Below, in pieces: positions 6,103-7,641 of a DNA stretch of 7,641 bases. Below the pieces are notes generated by a model. It was not told the DNA's origin. It searched no databases and was given only the letters and a program-made list of their open reading frames with translations. This DNA is from an uncultured Chloroflexota bacterium (GTDB taxonomy: Bacteria; Chloroflexota; Dehalococcoidia; SM23-28-2; RBG-16-64-32). Position 1 is the first letter of the stretch, and each line of letters opens with the position of its first letter. The stretch covers positions 1-7,641 of the forward strand of contig CAJXNA010000091.1 in assembly GCA_913056415.1 (NCBI GenBank). Direction: 5' to 3'. A program made the position numbers and the translations under genes.

Positions 6103-6762
6103 ATGCTCAAATCCGCCATCGCCACACCCACCGACAGGCCGATGCTAAGATACAACCGTAGAAATGGCGGGAAGGAGAGTGATCTCGCGGTCGGGGCTAA
6201 CCGAACTACCGGTAGAGAGGACGAGATTCTAGCCGAGGGCATTCGTCGGAGGGATCCGAGCGCGATGGAGGCACTGTACGACCGATATAGCCGTCAGGCG
6301 TTCGGCCTCGCCTACCGGATTCTCGGCGACGGACCCTCGGCCGAGGATGCATTACAGGAGGCGTTTCTGACTGTGTGGCGCCAGGCTGACCGGATCGACT
6401 CAGCTCGGGGAAGATTGAGCTCTTACCTTATGACCGTAGTACACCACAAGGCCGTCGACCTCGTGCGCTCCCGGCGGGGGCAGGCCGTGAGGCATCTACC
6501 TCTCGATCCCAACGTGGTAGGACAGGAGGAGTCGGATATGGTGGAAGGGTTGGCTCACGCTTCGAGTCGCGAAGCCATACAGAGGGCCCTGTCGTCGCTC
6601 CCGCCTGAGCAGTTGGAGCCCATAGGGCTCGCGTATTTTGAGGGCCTCACACATGTCGAGATCGCCGAGAGGTTGGTCCTTCCGTTGGGTACGGTCAAGA
6701 GTAGGCTGCGGTTGGGACTTGAGAAGATGCGTTCCGCACTGGAGGGCCGCGTAGTCAAGTGA
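6103..6762 (+). CDS. ECF RNA polymerase sigma factor (SigK-like)
   Basis: A 219-residue extracytoplasmic-function sigma-70 factor that redirects RNA polymerase to a stress or envelope regulon. Region 2 spans about 52-124: ALYDRYSRQAFGLAYRILG, then SAEDALQEAFLTVWR (79-93), then LSSYLMTVVHHKAVDLVRSR. This covers core-polymerase binding and -10 recognition. Region 4 spans about 157-210: ALSSLPPEQLEPIGLAYFEG, then the helix-turn-helix HVEIAERLVLPLGTVKSRLRLGL for -35 recognition. A 40-residue polar N-terminal extension precedes region 2, slightly longer than usual. The start is well supported: GGGAGG (6089-6094) lies 8 nt before ATG 6103. The stop overlaps the GTG start of the anti-sigma gene (GTGA), giving coupled synthesis of the pair. 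The pairing with an RskA-type membrane anti-sigma factor places it in the SigK/RskA-like group. Upstream TetR operator 2 suggests an added layer of control. Confidence 0.93.
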   Translation: MLKSAIATPTDRPMLRYNRRNGGKESDLAVGANRTTGREDEILAEGIRRRDPSAMEALYDRYSRQAFGLAYRILGDGPSAEDALQEAFLTVWRQADRIDSARGRLSSYLMTVVHHKAVDLVRSRRGQAVRHLPLDPNVVGQEESDMVEGLAHASSREAIQRALSSLPPEQLEPIGLAYFEGLTHVEIAERLVLPLGTVKSRLRLGLEKMRSALEGRVVK

Positions 6763-7460
6763 AGTGTGAAGAGGTCGAAGAGCTAGCCGGGGCCTATGCG
6801 CTCCAGGCGCTCCCAGCTGAAACGCTACAGGAAGTGCGGAAGCATTTGGCGTCCTGTTCCCAGCATTCGGAGATGGCCGGTCTGCAGGCCGTCGCCTCCA
6901 CACTCTCTGCCGCTGCCCCGGAGATGGAGCCTCCTCCCGACCTCAAGACGCGCCTGATGGGCGCGATCCGACAAGAGGCAGCCCCAGCCGCGGAGGGGAG
7001 GCCGCACGAGATGGACGGCTCCTGGCTCCGCCGCTGGCTATCTCCGACGGCCCGGCCCTACGTCCTAGCGGCCGCCCTGGCTATCGCCGTGGCCGCGCTC
7101 GCCGGCTGGAACGTGTACCTTCAGACCTCCGACGACGGTGGACAAGACGTTACCTTCGTGCGCGCCCTCACGGACGGAGGCGTCGCCCAGGGGCGCGTCC
7201 TCTACGTCCAGGAAGAGCAGATTGCGGTCATCACCGTAGAGGATCTGGAGCCGCTGCCGGCGGACCAGATCTACCAGGTCTGGGCGATCAGCGATGACAC
7301 TGCCATCGGGATCGGGTTGTTCAACACTTCGGAGAGCGGCGAGGCCTCGGCCGCGATCGAGTTCGACCTGAGCGAAGCCGAGATCGTGGCGATCACAGTT
7401 GAGCCTGCCGGCGGCAGCCCGCAGCCGACGACCGAGCCCGTCCTCGAAGCGGAACTCTAG
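6759..7460 (+). CDS. RskA-type transmembrane anti-sigma factor
   Basis: A 233-residue single-pass membrane protein predicted to hold the preceding sigma factor inactive. Residues 1-45 are a cytoplasmic anti-sigma (ZAS-like) domain: MKCEEVEELAGAYALQALPA, then KHLASCSQH. The usual HxxxCxxC is H29-xxx-C33-xx-H36 here, so the last cysteine is replaced by histidine; C3 may be the fourth ligand. A linker follows, then a membrane helix at about 99-121. The outer domain, 122-220, is a typical RskA beta-domain: GRVLYVQEEQIAVITVEDLEPLPADQ (145-170, given here in part), IYQVWAI (171-177) and the hallmark VEPAGGSPQPT (214-224). The start codon is GTG 6759, overlapping the sigma stop. GGAGGG (6741-6746) is 12 nt away, rather far, so translation is probably coupled. 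Release of the sigma factor in this family is by regulated proteolysis; no protease gene is in the window. Confidence 0.92.
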   Translation: MKCEEVEELAGAYALQALPAETLQEVRKHLASCSQHSEMAGLQAVASTLSAAAPEMEPPPDLKTRLMGAIRQEAAPAAEGRPHEMDGSWLRRWLSPTARPYVLAAALAIAVAALAGWNVYLQTSDDGGQDVTFVRALTDGGVAQGRVLYVQEEQIAVITVEDLEPLPADQIYQVWAISDDTAIGIGLFNTSESGEASAAIEFDLSEAEIVAITVEPAGGSPQPTTEPVLEAEL

Positions 7461-7600
7461 ACCCTAGCCGCACTCCACGCGGATTCTCCCCGCTTGCCGC
7501 CCAAGGCGGTGATCCATTACACCCCCACTCGCGAAATACCTCCAGAAGCATCAAGCCTGGCCGCCGGCCGGGCGATTAGTAGCACAGGGAGGTAGAGACC
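7461..7600. other. Spacer after anti-sigma gene with GC-rich hairpins
   Basis: This 140-bp non-coding stretch has two hairpin-forming sequences, CCGCC-CAA-GGCGG (7497-7509) and GGCC-GCC-GGCC (7559-7569). Neither is followed by a T-run. No clear -35/-10 pair was recognised, so the next gene may be read through from the sigma operon or use an ECF-type promoter that I cannot identify. Confidence 0.4.
7497..7509 (+). terminator. Possible hairpin after anti-sigma gene
   Basis: A 5-bp GC stem CCGCC/GGCGG with a 3-nt loop lies 37 nt after the stop. No U-tract follows (TGATCCATTA), so it may only attenuate or stabilise the transcript. Confidence 0.25.
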
Positions 7601-7641
7601 ATGCGTAAGTTCGGTATCACCGCAGCCCTCGGTGCCTCGGC
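7601..7641 (+). CDS. Start of a probable secreted or membrane protein (cut by window end)
   Basis: A new gene opens at ATG 7601 and runs off the window. AGGGAGGT (7586-7593) lies 7 nt before the ATG, one of the strongest ribosome sites here. The 13 complete codons read MRKFGITAALGAS: two positive residues, then the beginning of a hydrophobic run, as in an N-terminal signal peptide. The ribosome-site-to-start block is 15/17 identical to that of the sigma gene. Its position just behind the sigma/anti-sigma pair suggests a target or partner of that sigma factor, as is common for exported proteins next to RskA-type loci. Identity cannot be told from this fragment. Confidence 0.6.
   Translation, partial: MRKFGITAALGAS

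Noticed and set aside
6496..6903. Minus-strand open frame across the sigma/anti-sigma junction
   Set aside because: Shadow of two strongly supported overlapping genes.

Overview
The window is GC-rich bacterial chromosome with ordinary, mostly housekeeping-type gene content. ATG or GTG starts follow purine-rich AGGAG/GGGAGG ribosome sites, and coupled genes overlap at ATGA and GTGA junctions. No phage, transposon, CRISPR array, tRNA or rRNA is visible. The mix of a SigK/RskA-type sigma/anti-sigma pair, a stand-alone RibD-C-type reductase coupled to folE, and a secreted VWA protein with a long proline-rich linker and one C-terminal membrane helix suggests a Chloroflexota or deep actinobacterial-type lineage. 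This is an inference from gene content only; no marker gene is present to fix the taxonomy.

Left (36-1543, plus strand): a two-gene, translationally coupled unit encodes GTP cyclohydrolase I (folE) and a RibD C-terminal-domain reductase. This is a plausible pterin/folate pair. The 295 bp behind it is a gene-free convergent spacer with weak hairpins.

Middle (1839-5019, minus strand): the first gene is an NAD-dependent formate dehydrogenase that keeps every catalytic residue I can place against the Pseudomonas sp. 101 / Mycobacterium enzymes. Upstream of it, on the same strand but about 190 bp away, is a secreted and membrane-anchored VWA protein. Its cytoplasmic tail looks like a degenerate FHA domain.

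Right (5279-7641, plus strand): a TetR-family regulator has a near-consensus promoter (TTGACA-N17-TAATAT) and a perfect palindromic operator (TGACTGA-N4-TCAGTCA) just after its -10. A second, almost identical operator lies behind the tetR gene, beyond a probable terminator and just ahead of a candidate promoter for an ECF sigma factor / RskA-type anti-sigma operon. The window ends 41 bases into another gene with a strong ribosome site and a signal-peptide-like start. The simplest reading is that the TetR protein represses itself and also controls the sigma/anti-sigma operon, so that a small-ligand signal gates an envelope-sensing module. This dual-operator arrangement is the most interesting regulatory structure here. 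No wholly new system is evident.
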